From: Takifugu bimaculatus
Taxonomy: Eukaryota > Chordata > Actinopteri > Tetraodontiformes > Tetraodontidae
Reading direction: 5' to 3'
Assembly: GCA_004026145.2 (NCBI GenBank)
Contig: CP034993.1
Span: 3,436,208-3,500,207 of the forward strand
Length of the DNA stretch: 64,000 bases
Shown: positions 37,201 to 63,965 of the stretch, piece after piece
How positions within the stretch are numbered: position 1 is the stretch's first letter
Layout: every line of letters begins with the position of its first letter
Notes under the pieces: model-generated
What the model was told of the DNA's origin: nothing
Seen by the model: only the letters and a program-made list of their open reading frames with translations
Database searches by the model: none
Made by a program: the position numbers and the translations under genes

Positions 37201-39784
37201 CTTAACAACACAGTAAATCTGCCTGATGAATGATCCCACCATCTGTGTTTAGTTTCTAGCTGCAGGCTCTGCCAGCAGTCTGTATTACTGAGCTTAAGAG
37301 GTGTCGCAGAGGCCAAAAACAGCCGGGATAATAAATAACAACGATCACATTTACAGCAAATTGATGGCATCACTACTCCGTTTCTCCTGCCGCAGATACG
37401 TCGAGGCGCCAACGTTCACCTCCAACCGTGCTCACCTGACAGGGTGAGGTCCAGTCTGTGGATGAGGGAGCGCTTGGCCGACTCCATCTCAGGACTGGGG
37501 TTGTCCAGAGTCTGGCGGCACCACACGATGGGACTCAGCGTTTTCTGCAGCGGGCTGTCCAGCTTCGCCTCGTACAGCCTGCGGAAGCCAAATGAACAGA
37601 AACACGGTCGTAAACGGGGCATTTTCTAACACATTCAGGCATTTTTACAGAAGAAAATGTTGAAAAAGGGCTTTAAAAGTAGAAAGGTTTGCTTCCGTTG
37701 TTGTGCAGGTTTATTCCCAATAGTGTTTATGATAACACTGAACATTACAATGACTTTAGTTTGATTAATTATTGATGGCAGCGATAGTTCTGCTCCAGGA
37801 CGTGAGCGAGCAGCATTCTGACAGAGATGAGCTCAAGATAAGAGAGCGAGATTAGTTACTCAGTTACTCCTCACATGTCGCGTCATCGCTTTTTCAGCGA
37901 TAATAAAACAATAATAAAGGTTTACACAGAAGAGAAGAGAAGAGAAGAGAAGAGAAGAGAAGAGAAGAGAAGAGAAGAGAAGAGAAGAGAAGAGAAGAGA
38001 AGAGAAGAGTTAAGTTTCCACTCAGAGAAAACTCTGAGTCAGCTGTCTGTGGGCTCTGCTGCTGTTACAGAAGCCTTTAATGATCAAAGCAGACGGGCCA
38101 GCGAGGAGAAACACCAGCCTGAAATCCTGAGGCTGCAGTCCTCACTGTTCACCATCGTTCGCCTGCGGGACGGCGCCGTAAATCGGGCGGTTCGCTTTGG
38201 GAAGCCACCGTCTCCAGCGGGCAGGCAGGTGGCGGCCATCGATGGATCAACGCGGCGGGGAGATTACAGCGCTACTAAATCCGCCGTGGTGCTAATTCCT
38301 GGATTACAGGAGTCTATGACAGCAGCCTGTAAGATCTTGGCACTACTTGTTAATCCCAGATATCCATCGGACCCAGAGACCCAGGAGGGTGGGCCGCGGC
38401 TGGCTGGGGGGAGCCTGAGTGAGCAGTGAGAGCCCTCCACACATCCTGGCTTCAAACCAAATATTATGGGCCGTTGTCAGGGCACCGCGGTCCGTCATTA
38501 GGCTGCGGCGAATCCTGCCCCGAAGTTGCCTATTACAGCGCCGTCAGCAGAGGACACACAAATGAAGTTAAGTCGTCCTGGCAAAGCAGCAAACGGGGAC
38601 CCCGAGCTGAGCTCCCCCCGTCGTTATATTCACGTCCACGGCTCGTCTGCGTCTTCGCTTCGTCTCCTCGGGGGGATTTTTCCTCCAGTCGGGATGAGAG
38701 GCGATTTAGGCGGCAGTTAAAATAAAGTATTACGCTGGGATGTCCAAGATTATCCTCCCAAAGTGGGTCTAACTGTCTCAGAGGCACGACGCCACCTTCG
38801 CGTGACCCCTTTATACGTTAACGTTCTCTTTTTTGTTGTAATCCAGAAAGCAGAAAGCCCACTAACGTCCCCACGACAACCTGGCAGCCCTGCTCTGAAT
38901 CTCCTGTCTTCGTCTCCCGGTGCTGCCAACTGTCGTGCTACAGGAAATTCATGGGAGGAACATAACCATGGTTACCTCTCCCACAAGGGTCGGTGAGAGA
39001 GGAAAACAACTTTGGGGTTTTTATTGGGCCGGACTCTCTCCGCTGCTGTCGGGACGGGCCGAGACATCTGTCCCGTCCCGGCCCCGAACCCACCTGGGAC
39101 GTTCGGGGTCCAGCGAGAGGACTGGCCTAGAGATCCCAAACAGGAAGTGACGTTTGACACACCAGAGAACCAGGACAATGTCTATTGTGGGTCAGCCACA
39201 AGCACCTGTCAAACAAGTCAGGTTCTGTTACTGCTCACAACAGCTGGTGCTTGAAGAAGACACGGCTGCAAAGGCCTAAAACTTCCCAAAACACCCCCCC
39301 TCCCCCCCACTCACCAGCTGTCCTCGTCTTCGTGTAGGCAGTCCATGTCTTCGAGATCCAGGATGTCCACTTCGTCCAAGATCGACGTCTCCCCTTCGTC
39401 TGTGCCGTCCGGATAACCCGAGTTCATGGTGCCGGGGGCGGCCGCGGATGCCCCTTCGTGTTCATAGGCCCTCCTGAAGCTGACACCGTCATAGGACAGC
39501 CTGGGGCTCCGGCAGCGGTTGTTCTCCAATAGCCCGCTGTAGCGACCCGTACCGACCAACCCCACCCCGGAGAAGCCGACCAGACCGCCTGTCATCCCCG
39601 CTGACAGCGACGACGAGTCGTATCCGTCGCTGTGGGGTCTGTGGTGTCCTGACATCGCGCCGGACGAGGACAGGATGGAGGAGCGACTCCGGAGCTGCTC
39701 GTTCTGTTGTTCGAGTTTCTTCACCAAGTCCTGGAGCTTCCGCACCTCCAGGTCCGCGTTGATATTCGAGTTGATATCCTCCAT
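31076..39784 (-). CDS. slain2: slain2, SLAIN motif microtubule plus-end protein
   Basis: SLAIN2 tracks growing microtubule plus ends with EB proteins and recruits ch-TOG/XMAP215 to promote polymerisation. Exons (minus): 39784-39315, 37578-37436, 34464-34297, 34217-34044, 33929-33576, 33504-33364, 31436-31225, 31139-31076; 574 residues after one correction (human 581). The N terminus holds the family coiled coil (EVRKLQDLVKKLEQQNEQLR). Later signatures are LSPIVWCRQTLDNPSPEME, NDVTDVQILARMQEES, SRSPARSMDYSHGRGSPQP and the tail SLPAPRTYSGG to EGCY. The middle is Ser/Pro-rich and basic, as expected for microtubule binding. Exon 31436-31225 has one surplus base: GGGIPLP is in frame but the conserved RSKLAQPVRR follows in the next frame. 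Removing one G at plus 31255-31257 restores both the frame and the phase into the last exon. Confidence 0.95.
31179..31216. repeat. (GT)n microsatellite between the last two slain2 exons
   Basis: About 19 GT units occupy nearly half of the 85-bp intron between slain2 exons 31436-31225 and 31139-31076, ending nine bases from the exon edge. Unit number therefore changes intron length directly. Confidence 0.9.
31437..33363 (-). other. slain2 intron, 1.9 kb
   Basis: No exon recognised. It holds a GT run followed by a pure G run (about 31871-31904), a C run at 32643-32654 and a CA run at about 33107-33131. Confidence 0.6.
34465..37435 (-). other. slain2 intron, 3.0 kb
   Basis: No exon, repeat family or regulatory site recognised. 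Several open frames occur on both strands but none has family character or usable splice borders. Confidence 0.6.
37928..38009. repeat. (AAGAG)n pentanucleotide repeat
   Basis: About 82 bp of perfect AAGAG units (~16 copies) in the slain2 intron 37579-39314. The strand is all purine, giving mirror symmetry and potential for triplex (H-DNA) formation. The rest of the intron shows no exon. Confidence 0.95.
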
Positions 39785-40627
39785 CGTGGCTCTTCAGCTC
39801 CGCGGAAATATGCGGCGGATTGCGGTACTTCACGGCGGTTCTCGGGCGTCACTCCGCGTCTCTTTTGGCTTCCTTGGCTGTAACTTACGTGTTTAGAGAA
39901 GACACGGCGGTGTTCAACTGACTTGCGGGGCTCAACGTCGTCATCTTCTCCGGTGTACCGAGCTCACGGGCAGGGTCGAGGCCATTTTCATAATACTCGT
40001 CACCAACTGTGAAAGACCAACAGGCGGCGGACTGCATACGTCACCACGTCAGCGTCGGGAGCGAGCACGTAACCAACACCTAGCTGCGCGTGCACCGATA
40101 GGCGGCGAAAGGAGGAGGACTCCTTTGTCGCTTTATTTATTATAACACAAGGCGAATCTAAGAGAATAGAGTTGATCGGCAGAAGTCAGAGGGGAGACTT
40201 ATATTTGCAGAGTATTAAAAACTAAATGCTCTAAATAAAAAGGTGCTCCTTCTCGATCCGGTGATGCGTTTATGGTCAGATACAGAATTGTGTTTTTCTT
40301 GAGATTTTTCATAATAAACCCGGTACCATATTTCATTTAATAAACAGAAACACCAACTCACAAATTCCCCCATTCTGTTCTCTATCTGTCCCCCCTCTTC
40401 TCTGCTCAGCCAGCCATTGGCAAGAGCCTGGTTCTGCTCAAGGTTTCTTCCTGTTAAATGGGGGGTTTTTCCTTGTCACTGCTGCTTGTTGGAGGTCAGA
40501 CCCTGAGTTTCTGTAAAGCACCTAGAAACAATTTTGATTGCAACAGATCCAAGATAAATTGAATTTTTGAAAAATAACAACATAAATCTCAACATGTGAA
40601 AAAATACAGTACGGTATATCAAAAATG
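39785..40627 (-). promoter_or_regulatory. slain2: slain2 promoter region and gap to anapc4
   Basis: The first ~300 bp upstream of the slain2 ATG are CpG-rich, TATA-less and typical of a housekeeping promoter. Beyond ~40130 the composition becomes AT-rich and a dispersed repeat follows at 40371-40562. The anapc4 poly(A) signal marks the far end. Confidence 0.5.
40371..40562 (+). repeat. dispersed teleost repeat copy
   Basis: The core, CCTGGTTCTGCTCAAGGTTT followed by CTTCCTGTTAAA and a later CTTGTTGGAGGTCAG, GTAAAGCACCTAGA and AATTTTGATTG, is a repeat I recognise from many percomorph fish genomes, usually as a truncated 3' part of a short interspersed element. No intact internal promoter is visible in this copy. 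Identification is from memory; the family name is not certain. Confidence 0.65.
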
Positions 40628-40633
40628 TTTATT
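40628..40633 (-). terminator. anapc4: anapc4 polyadenylation signal
   Basis: AATAAA on the minus strand lies 77 bp past the anapc4 stop codon, giving a 3' UTR of only about 100 nt. Confidence 0.65.
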
Positions 40634-40709
40634 TTCACATACAATTCATGTTTTTCGAATGAGACCACATTAAACAAACAGTTCAGCAGCCGAAGCTCGT
40701 TTCTGCGTC

Positions 40710-42947
40710 TCATTCCTGAGACAACTCCAGGGCCTCCTCTGACTCCAAATGCTCCTGGCTGTTTGGAAATGCTGCTTGACTTTGCTCCGCCGTCGCTGCT
40801 GCTCCGTCTTCAGCCCGTCCGCTCCCCTCTTCCAGTCCTTGGCTGTTCATTGAAGTTTCCAACCCGTCCTGGTCGGCGCTGGCGTTCTGAGATTCTGGTC
40901 CCTCGTCATCTTCATCCTCTACATCCATCTCAAAGACGCGGATATGCCTCAGATTAGCACTGAGCTGCCGGAAATGAAGCAAAACCCATTATTAACCAAT
41001 TATTGTACAAATAGATCCTGGTACTGTATCATATACGTAAATGTCACCTACCACACAGGCGACTTTGCGGATTCCATTAACAGCAGCAAACTGGGCCTTC
41101 ATGTTTTCCAGTTCTCGCCACTGATTGCCCAACACTAACTCTTGGCAGGGGATGGCTCCGCTCTGCTGCTCCAACCTGACGATACAGGAAACGTCTTAAT
41201 TCTTCACACCGGCCACTTTGAATCACTCACTCAAATACAACACCGAGACGCTTCGACTTCACTGAAATGGTCGCAAAACCAGGGAAAAAGAAAACGAAAT
41301 AATAACCTAATTATAGGTCAGAGGATGGAGGAGAATGTCATGAATTTTCCAAATAACTCAAAAAGTTAAACTCAAATCGATGGAGTAAAAGTTCGATATT
41401 TTCCTCTGATTCCGCATAGAGAGAAAGCAAACAGAAGACGTAAACTTCGAGCGTTTCAAGGTTTAAACAAAACAGTACGTCAGTAAATGTAGTCGGTCAA
41501 ATATCCCAAATGACGCACACACACTTACGTCATGTTCGGTTCCCAGCTGAACTCGGTCTCACAGCTCAGTGTGGAAGCTAAAGGAATCTGAGCCAGGACA
41601 CGCTTCCTGTTATCTTCCTCTGCTCCTTGCAGAACAACGGTAAGCATCTCATCGTCATAGAAACGAGCATCCAGACACCTGTATAGGTAATTTGACCTGC
41701 AAAAGACCACGTTTAGGTCACTCCTGCTACGTAGTTTTCCCTGCTTATTTTAACACAACAGTAAAGATACTGACTGAGCTGCAGAATGATCCTCATCCGC
41801 ACTGTCAGGATGGTGACTGAGGTCGACAGACACGACGCTGCTGGACACAGATCTGTGCAAACAGATAAACGCACATGTATGGACATATTTGCAAAAGTGT
41901 ACTCTGCACCTGCAACCCAACGCCCGTACCTGTTAACGTCTGTTCCTTTGCGTAAAAGGTAAAGTTTGCTGGGGGAAATTTCTGGCATGCAGAACAGAAC
42001 ATAGTGCATTTTTGCTTTCTTGTCGTTCCACCTGCAAAAGAAACAACAAGGAAGCGTCACTGATATCAAGCCGGCTGTGACTGCCCAGACCATCGCGATT
42101 TATATTTTACATACAAGGATGGAAGCTCAAAAAGGCGGGGCGTGTTTTCAGAAGAGCTTAAAAGATAAGGAAAAAAAACACAATCACAATTTAATAACTT
42201 CATTTTAGCAATAATATAGAATACTTAAAAAGCATAAGAGCATACCTGTCGGGCGCAGTGTACAGCGGCAAAAATGCAGCCTGTTTGACAGACTTTCCGA
42301 TCACTTCCTACACACGCATCAATTTTAATTGTTATTTAAAACAGGCTCATTTAGCTAAAAGCTGTATTATAAGGAAAATAAGGCAGCGAGAGTGGCAAAG
42401 AACTCACGGCGGGTTTCTGGAGACACTGTTCGATCACATTCACCATTATCCTCTTGACAAAGTGCAAAGACTTTTGGGGGTATGAAGGAAACAGCAAAGG
42501 GCTTTCTAAAAACATTAAGATTTAAATCATAAAACATAAAGCGTCAATGCTGAATGTGAGGGTGAAGGTTTACCCTTCAGGTGCGTGCTCTCATGGAGAA
42601 ACTGCAGCCACTGGTTTCCACAGGTACTGGGCGGAGACACGAGGTCTTCATCCTCATCCTTCAGGTACTGAAAGCGTTTGGATAACGAGAAACCAGAATA
42701 TTGCAAGACGACAGCGGCAGAATTCCTCACCAAACAAGAAAAAAAAAACAAAACAAAGCTCACCTGACCAACTCGCTCTACATTGAAGTATTTCCCCTTA
42801 CGATCAAAGAGTTCTTCGTTCTGTCAGAGCAGGCGATAAATGAATAAACGGCTCTACAACAATTCCAGGTGCTTTTGTGGCTGATCTCACCTCATTAAAA
42901 TGCTCAGACAGGAAGTCGGCAACAAAAGCGATGTCCTTCTGCGTCAT
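40710..42947 (-). CDS. anapc4: anapc4 exons 17-26
   Basis: Minus-strand exons: 42947-42891, 42820-42764, 42667-42574, 42505-42408, 42307-42246, 42031-41930, 41852-41775, 41696-41529, 41175-41052, 40964-40710. They encode MTQKDIAFVADFLSEHFNE through the acidic tail. Exon 41852-41775 must end at the GTCAGT donor (41774), not the nearby GTATCT, to keep phase 2 into SNYLYRCLDARF. Confidence 0.95.
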
Positions 42948-45900
42948 CTAAGACAAGAAATACCCATTCATTCAGCAACACCTTTAAATCTGCTTCTTAG
43001 CAACTTTACTGACTCACTTTGTTGAGTTCTGGTGGTACAGGCTCATCACACATTCTCAGCATAGCTAGGGGGAAGCATAAAGTACAACAGATGATAAACG
43101 GCTGCACCACAATCTATATTGAATTAAATTGCAGTTTTTACTCTCACCTACATACAGCCAACGGAAAAAGGCCTTGAAGTTCTTCATGCTCTTGTCAATC
43201 ACCCTAAAGGACAACATTTGTCATTCTTTATAGCTAGACAGCAGCAATAAGCAACGCTGTATTGACATTCTGGACGTGAAAAACCACACCAGGAGATGAC
43301 AATCGCAACATTATTTAAGAGATTACGTTTTCTGCTTAAATGACTTGTATTCTCCACGAGCCCGAGTTACAGTTTATTATAACGCCAACTGGGTTCTGGC
43401 TGTTGTGTATTTGCTGGATATAGAGTGAATATTTCAGTCTGCTTTCTCTGTCGAATTCTTTGTGAAGCTTTGGTGAGTTCCAATGAGTCACCCCAATGTG
43501 ACATCAAGCTAATTACACAACCTATTTAGCTGCAGCCATGTAGCCTTTACAGCCTGGATTGAAATTTAGGGTGTGCGATTCTAAAACATGCAACCATGAA
43601 GGGAGTCGAGATGAGATCAAGAGAATCACAGAACTCACTGCAGCAGTTCATTGGCTTTTAAAGAGAAAGAACCCACGGCTGTGATGGCAGCTGAAAGAAA
43701 AAAAAAAACATGGTAAATGTTAATGTTCAAACAGGAGAGATTTCCTTTTAACTCATCATGCAGCTTCCGGACCTTCTATAGCAGCAGCATCCAGACCGAG
43801 AGGCTCGAATTTCTGCTTCCACAGGGACATGCCTTTCACTTCACTGAGGTGATACAACAGAGCCTCAGAGCCGCTGCGGTGACAAAAACAAAGGGAGAAG
43901 GTGAAAGTGAGTCATCTCAGAGGCAGCAGCTTGGAGGAGAAAATCTAGAAATACCTCTGCAGGTGGCTGACCACCAGCTTCTGGATGCTGGAATAGGAGG
44001 ACTCGATGGACTGGCCCAGTTTCTTGAGCCCCTGTGATGAAAATAAGGTTTTCAGAGGAGAGAACATTTCATTCAAGGGGGACCTTTAAGCTGAATATTA
44101 GAAAATTACCTTAATGGTCAGCTGGTTCATGAGAAGGGCCTGTAGTTCGGGACTAGATAATAGTACAGAGCCAAAAAACACAACAAAAAAAGTTTTAAAA
44201 ACTCCAAACAGAGCAAAGACGGTAACCTGATGAATAAGTAATAATGACTAAAGAAAGGTTGTTTTGTTCACCTCGATTGTCCCCACAGTAAAAGCTCAAG
44301 AAACTCATCCTGAACTTGGGTGTTTGTGTTCTTTTCCTGGGGACAAATATGGACATCTGTGGGTTTTTCGTTTCACCCGAAGCGGCTGACGTATCAGCAT
44401 TTACCAACCTGAACAAACTTGGTGAGTCTCAGGTCCATCTGCATGAGGATGTCCTCCCAGGCCTCACACATGCAGGTGAGGGACAGGTGCAGGTACTGCA
44501 GGAGGGTGGAGATGTGGGTGAACTTGCGCGCCATCCTGGACACCTCAGGCAGGCAGTCCGACAGCAAGCCTGTATCAAGCTGGAAAACACCACAAACACA
44601 ACACTGACCTTAGTGTTTGTGTAAGTTTCCCACTGTTCTTCTCCACGAGTTAAAAAATAAATATGGAAATGTGGGAAACTACGACATGAAGTGGCATGAG
44701 CAGGACATCCCAGCATGCACCTCACCTGGCTGTAGCAGATCTGGGGGCTTTCGTTTGCAGACCTAACCTCTGAGATCACGGACAAGGACTTGAGATCTCC
44801 GGACAAGCTCAGGTTCCGACAGGTCCCCGATACCTGTGGAAATGCACAGCATGGTCAGGCATGTTTCCAACACTACCTTCCCATATTGGCTCCTTCATTC
44901 CAACTCCAAATCTCATTGGACATGTGGATGTTTCGTTTTGCTGCTGATCCTGAAAGGAGGAATTATTTCATCAATAAAGAACGACAAATTCAGACACAAA
45001 TTTAAAAACACTGAGGAGTGACATTAATAGGATGGAGCGTCTTGCTGGGACACTGTGAATGTGTAGATGTTTGCTAAATAAACAAAATAAACACCAATAA
45101 GACTCCTTAAGAGCTTCCTAATGTCGAAAGAATAAAAGAGCCTTACTTCTGTTAATGTTGCTATCTTGTACATCCCATAGGCATAAAGCTCAACAGAGCC
45201 AGCTTCTCCTCCAAGAACAAGTATATTCAACCTGTATGTGATAGGAGTGGGGTGAAGATTTCCAGTCTAATTATATATATAAAAATAACATTAACAACAT
45301 GGCATTATAAAAACACAGTGGTTTGTTTTACCTGATTTCTCCCATAAGATTCATTATTTCATCACACTTCTCCTCACTGACACACAAAGAAACAATTAAA
45401 GACATCAGCGCATAAAAATATACAAGCGAATGATGATTTAAAAACTGATAACTTCACATTTTAAATATTCTCACCTGAAGATTTTAGAAGTTGTGCTGTA
45501 GCTGGGAATGAATAAAAACGATGTTATTCCATTAACTCGGTATTTGCTGCCTTATATTTGCTCTGAATGCTGCTGTTACCTCTTGGGCAGAGTTGGCAAT
45601 TTGGGAAGAAAGAATTTCGATTCATCCTCCGAGTTGCAGAACGAACTGAGAGCACTAAAACAAAAAGTGGTAATTCCCCTATTTTCCCCAAAATAATCTG
45701 TACATCACGTTTTTGCCCCCCACCGAACCTCGTGCGTACCTGTTCTCCTCCACCACCTCCATCCAGTGCATGCACGTCACAGTATTCTGCATGGAGAACA
45801 CATGGAGGATCTCCGCTTTCTCCACGCCACACAGGACCACCTGCTTGGTGTCGCCAAGGCTGAAGGCCAAAACTGGGGAGGGAAGAATGGAGTTTAGCAG

Positions 45901-46237
45901 ATTCATCTGGCAAAGACGTGGCGAACCAGGCTCACACGGTCGCTCCTTACTTTTGCCATCAGGTCTCCAGGCAAGTGCAGTGATCTCCTTCCCAGTGTAT
46001 TCACTGGGCTGCAGGCTCCATACGCGCTGGAAACTAGCCAAGCGATGCAGGAGCAGCTACAGAAAACAGACCATTACCCAACCATAAAAGACACCTGGGT
46101 GTATTATGCAGTAAAAGATGTGAGCCGACCTCTCCTGCTGTGTTGGCCAGAGCAATGAGATCCCTTTTGGGGGACCAGGCCATGCACAGCACCGGGTTCG
46201 GAAGCTGCTTTTCCCCTACCTGCCGGAAGGCTGGCAT
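40710..46237 (-). CDS. anapc4: anapc4, anaphase-promoting complex subunit 4
   Basis: ANAPC4 is a scaffold subunit of the APC/C ubiquitin ligase, which drives cyclin and securin destruction. It has an N-terminal WD40-type propeller and a helical domain interrupting it. All 26 exons were joined with consistent phases to 797 residues (human 808), with no frame slip. Hallmarks in order: VGEKQLP and AWSPKRDLIALANTAGE, WRPDGK, CMHWMEV, LNILVLGGEAG and ELYAYGMYKIA, ARKFTHIS and LSLTCMCEAWEDILMQMD, GLKKLGQSIESSYSSIQKLV, NFKAFFRWLYVAMLRM, YLKDEDEDLVSPPS, CLDARFYDDE, NLRHIRVFEMDVEDEDDE. The start at 46237 (MPAFRQVGEKQLP) is preferred; an in-frame ATG at 46261 would add eight residues. The C-terminal tail is acidic and ends ...LELSQE. 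Confidence 0.98.
43018..46237 (-). CDS. anapc4: anapc4 exons 1-16
   Basis: Minus-strand exons: 46237-46130, 46056-45951, 45872-45740, 45654-45580, 45501-45475, 45376-45332, 45231-45147, 44833-44726, 44579-44409, 44336-44272, 44152-44110, 44031-43955, 43873-43773, 43690-43639, 43203-43148, 43064-43018. The exon of 27 nt (45501-45475) and that of 45 nt (45376-45332) are unusually small but have good splice sites and match the family (YSTTSKIF, EEKCDEIMNL). Confidence 0.95.
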
Positions 46238-46261
46238 GTTTCTGGCTGGAAGATATGGCAT

Positions 46262-48186
46262 TAAACCAGAGGAATGGGTTACAATCAATAGGCTTGGCAA
46301 CATTGAGACAGACAGAAAAATAACGTTTCCCTGTTGTGGAAAAAGTACTTCAGCAACAAAACGGGGGAAAATACCTTATACAATGGTCAAATTCTCCAAT
46401 TTAGTTGTTGTTGATCGGCAGAGCGTTAGCAAATCAACGAGGCTTTATCCGTCAATAAGCGGATGAAAACAACACATACGACGTGACCTACTGAAATCCC
46501 ATCGAACCATATTGTGACCTGCAAAATCTAAGATTCATATGTTTATCGGGATGTTTTCACTGCTCCGCTTAAGGCGCCATATTTCCTCTCCGACCAATCA
46601 GCGAAGAGCAACGGAAGCCGATGAGAGGAAAAACAAAGAAAACGCGAAATTCTGAAGGCTACTAAATTTCATATCATAACGATATTGCATCAATAACGGT
46701 TTTTACTGGAACTAAACATCAAAAGGGGTCGCATTAAAGGTAAAGTTGTTGTTGACATGTGTTTGGGAACCAACTTTCTATTTTTGTACAAGATTGGTAA
46801 AAGAAATGCAATTCAATTCTAATTTTAAAAAGTCCACATTCTGATGTCTTATTAAGATATTGTGTCAGATAACTGAAAAAAAAAGCAAATTGTGAGGGGA
46901 CAATCCAAATTTTAGGAAATGAGGGGAAAACAACAGTGTGAGTGTGAAACATACAATCACACATTAAACATTCAATAAGTGTGAGGTCTGCAGTGATGAA
47001 TGGAAAGTCAATCCAAACTTATCAGTGCTCGTATTATCAGTAGAAGAAGCCAGGATCTTTCTGACAGCATAAAATATGATAATGGTCTAGAAATAAACCA
47101 AGCGAGGCTGCCCTGTCCATTACTAATATTTTTTGAGGAGGGTAAGTGGTAACGGGTAAATGGCTGTTTTTTATGTTTCTTTTGAAAATGAATTTAAAAT
47201 ACACACAACCGAAACATCAGTAAACATATTTACCCGCCAGTGATACAGAAAGTGGGTGGTCTGGGGTTACTGGGTTAACTCAGCTGGATATAGAAGTAAC
47301 ACCGATAACCTGCTGTCACCCTGCGTCATCACAAACATCATCGACTAAATCCTGAACCAGACCTGAACTGACAGGCTGTAATCTTGACGGTGTTGAATGC
47401 AACTGCAGGCTAATCATTAGTAAATATTGGTGTTGACTGCAGCCGGATGCATGTTTTCGGTTTTTTTCCTGCATACCTTCTGTTCCCCTTGGTAACACTC
47501 ACTCTTCATGCCAGTATCCTGGCTGTGAAACCTGAGCCGGGCCAAATATAGCCCCGCACAGCGAACAGTCAGAGTCTGGGACAGATGGAACAGCAGGCCA
47601 CTGCAGAGGCAGTATGCAATTGGACCCTGAACCTGTGAGATCCTCCGGACGGTCCGACCAATAAGGCTGCTCTTCTGGAAAGAGAAGCTTTGTTTAGGCT
47701 CTTCATTTTTTCCTGAAAATACAAAAAACTTCAACTCTCCAAGCCAGGAAACAGATTAAACACACAACTAAACCTCAAGGTATGTTGGCTTTGTTTTTGC
47801 TGATTTAAAACAGCATTTTAAAGGTTGCTTGTTTTTTTCAAAGGTTACTTAAAGCATCACTCCAGTCATCTGATTTAAAAAATCTGCTGTAGGTCAAAAT
47901 TATAGCTCTTCTGTTTAGATGATGCACTTTTAGCTCCTTTATTTTGTTGTATCAATACATAGAAAGACTCTTTATGGACATATTGTGACTCGCCGATAAA
48001 AAAAACCCCAGCAATGAAACTTGTCATTCAGAATCAGTTTGTATTTTCCATGTTCACATCTCATCAGCTGCCACTGCTGCTTCTGTTCAGATATTAGTCT
48101 GTTCAATGCTCCCTGTCTTTGGTGATTTAACTGAAAATGGGTTTTACACCTGAGCATGTTCTAGGTTTAAAAGGCTCTTTCCTAAG

Positions 48187-48272
<86 letters not shown>

Positions 48273-49138
48273 CTGCTGCTGCAGTGAAACGGAGCCCAGC
48301 AGATTAAAAATAACAGCAGCTGGTCTTCAGGACGCCATGAGGCACTGAGTGACCCTGCGTCAGACGCGTATCCACACTGACAGCATCAACAACATGTCAT
48401 TGATTAAGAGTCAATATCACGAAATAAGAAATGTCTTAAGCAACACGTGTACGTGATCAGGGAAGCATCAGCTGCGACAAATGTAGCGCACCGCCCACAA
48501 TGAGCAGATTTTATTCCAGTATATTCCTAGCATTGGTTTTGTTTATATGATATAATTCATGATTTTTGTCGATAGAGGGTTTAAGTGTGAAATAATCCAT
48601 CATTTTTGGGTACTGATAATATCCTTCCATTTATAAAATGGTAACCTTCTTCTGCTGGATACATATAGGATAGATGCAGCTATAGGAACGCCAACAGTAT
48701 GATTGACAATTTTTAAATTCCAGTTTTTAATTTTCACTCAACAGTTAATCTCTACTTAATATTTTTGATAAGACAAAGTTCGAAACACTGGGCATGATAA
48801 GATTTCCTTTAATTAAACCAGTCAAACGCCAGTCAAATAGACTGAAGGCAACTGGACAGCCAGTCTGGGAAAAATAAACTGGGAGAGTAATATCAGTGCG
48901 CTCTGAACTCAGCTACGGCCTTTGTTAAATCCCCTCATCCGTGTCCAGACAACACTGGCCTGACTCATCTTGCTAGCTATGGCTGTGGCAGTAAGGGCTC
49001 TGGTATTGTGGAGCGAGGGCCTATATTTGAAGCGTAGCTCCTCGAGTCTGACGTCTACTGAACGCACGGTTACACAATGCGTGCGGCATGTGTGCAGTAT
49101 AAATGTATGTCATTGATAGCAGTTAATCTATATTTCAG
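46262..49138. other. anapc4-palld intergenic region
   Basis: anapc4 and palld diverge here. No TATA box or strong CpG island marks the anapc4 side. An AT-rich middle holds a very long GT microsatellite (48190-48269). A leader-like segment ends CCTCAAG at 47784 before a GTATGT donor-like sequence, and a CArG-like CCAAATATAG lies at 47542-47551; together they could be a palld 5' exon and promoter, but this is weak. The true palld N-terminal exon (human MSGTSSHESFYDS-like) was not found. Confidence 0.45.
48190..48282. repeat. (GT)40 microsatellite followed by (TGC)n
   Basis: Eighty bases of uninterrupted GT dinucleotide run straight into about four to five TGC trinucleotides (48267-48282), about 0.9 kb upstream of the first palld exon seen. 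Confidence 0.95.
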
Positions 49139-49139
49139 G

Positions 49140-63965
<14,826 letters not shown>

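Noticed and set aside
40371..40562. Non-coding RNA gene
   Set aside because: The sequence matches a dispersed repeat pattern seen in many fish loci and shows no intact promoter.
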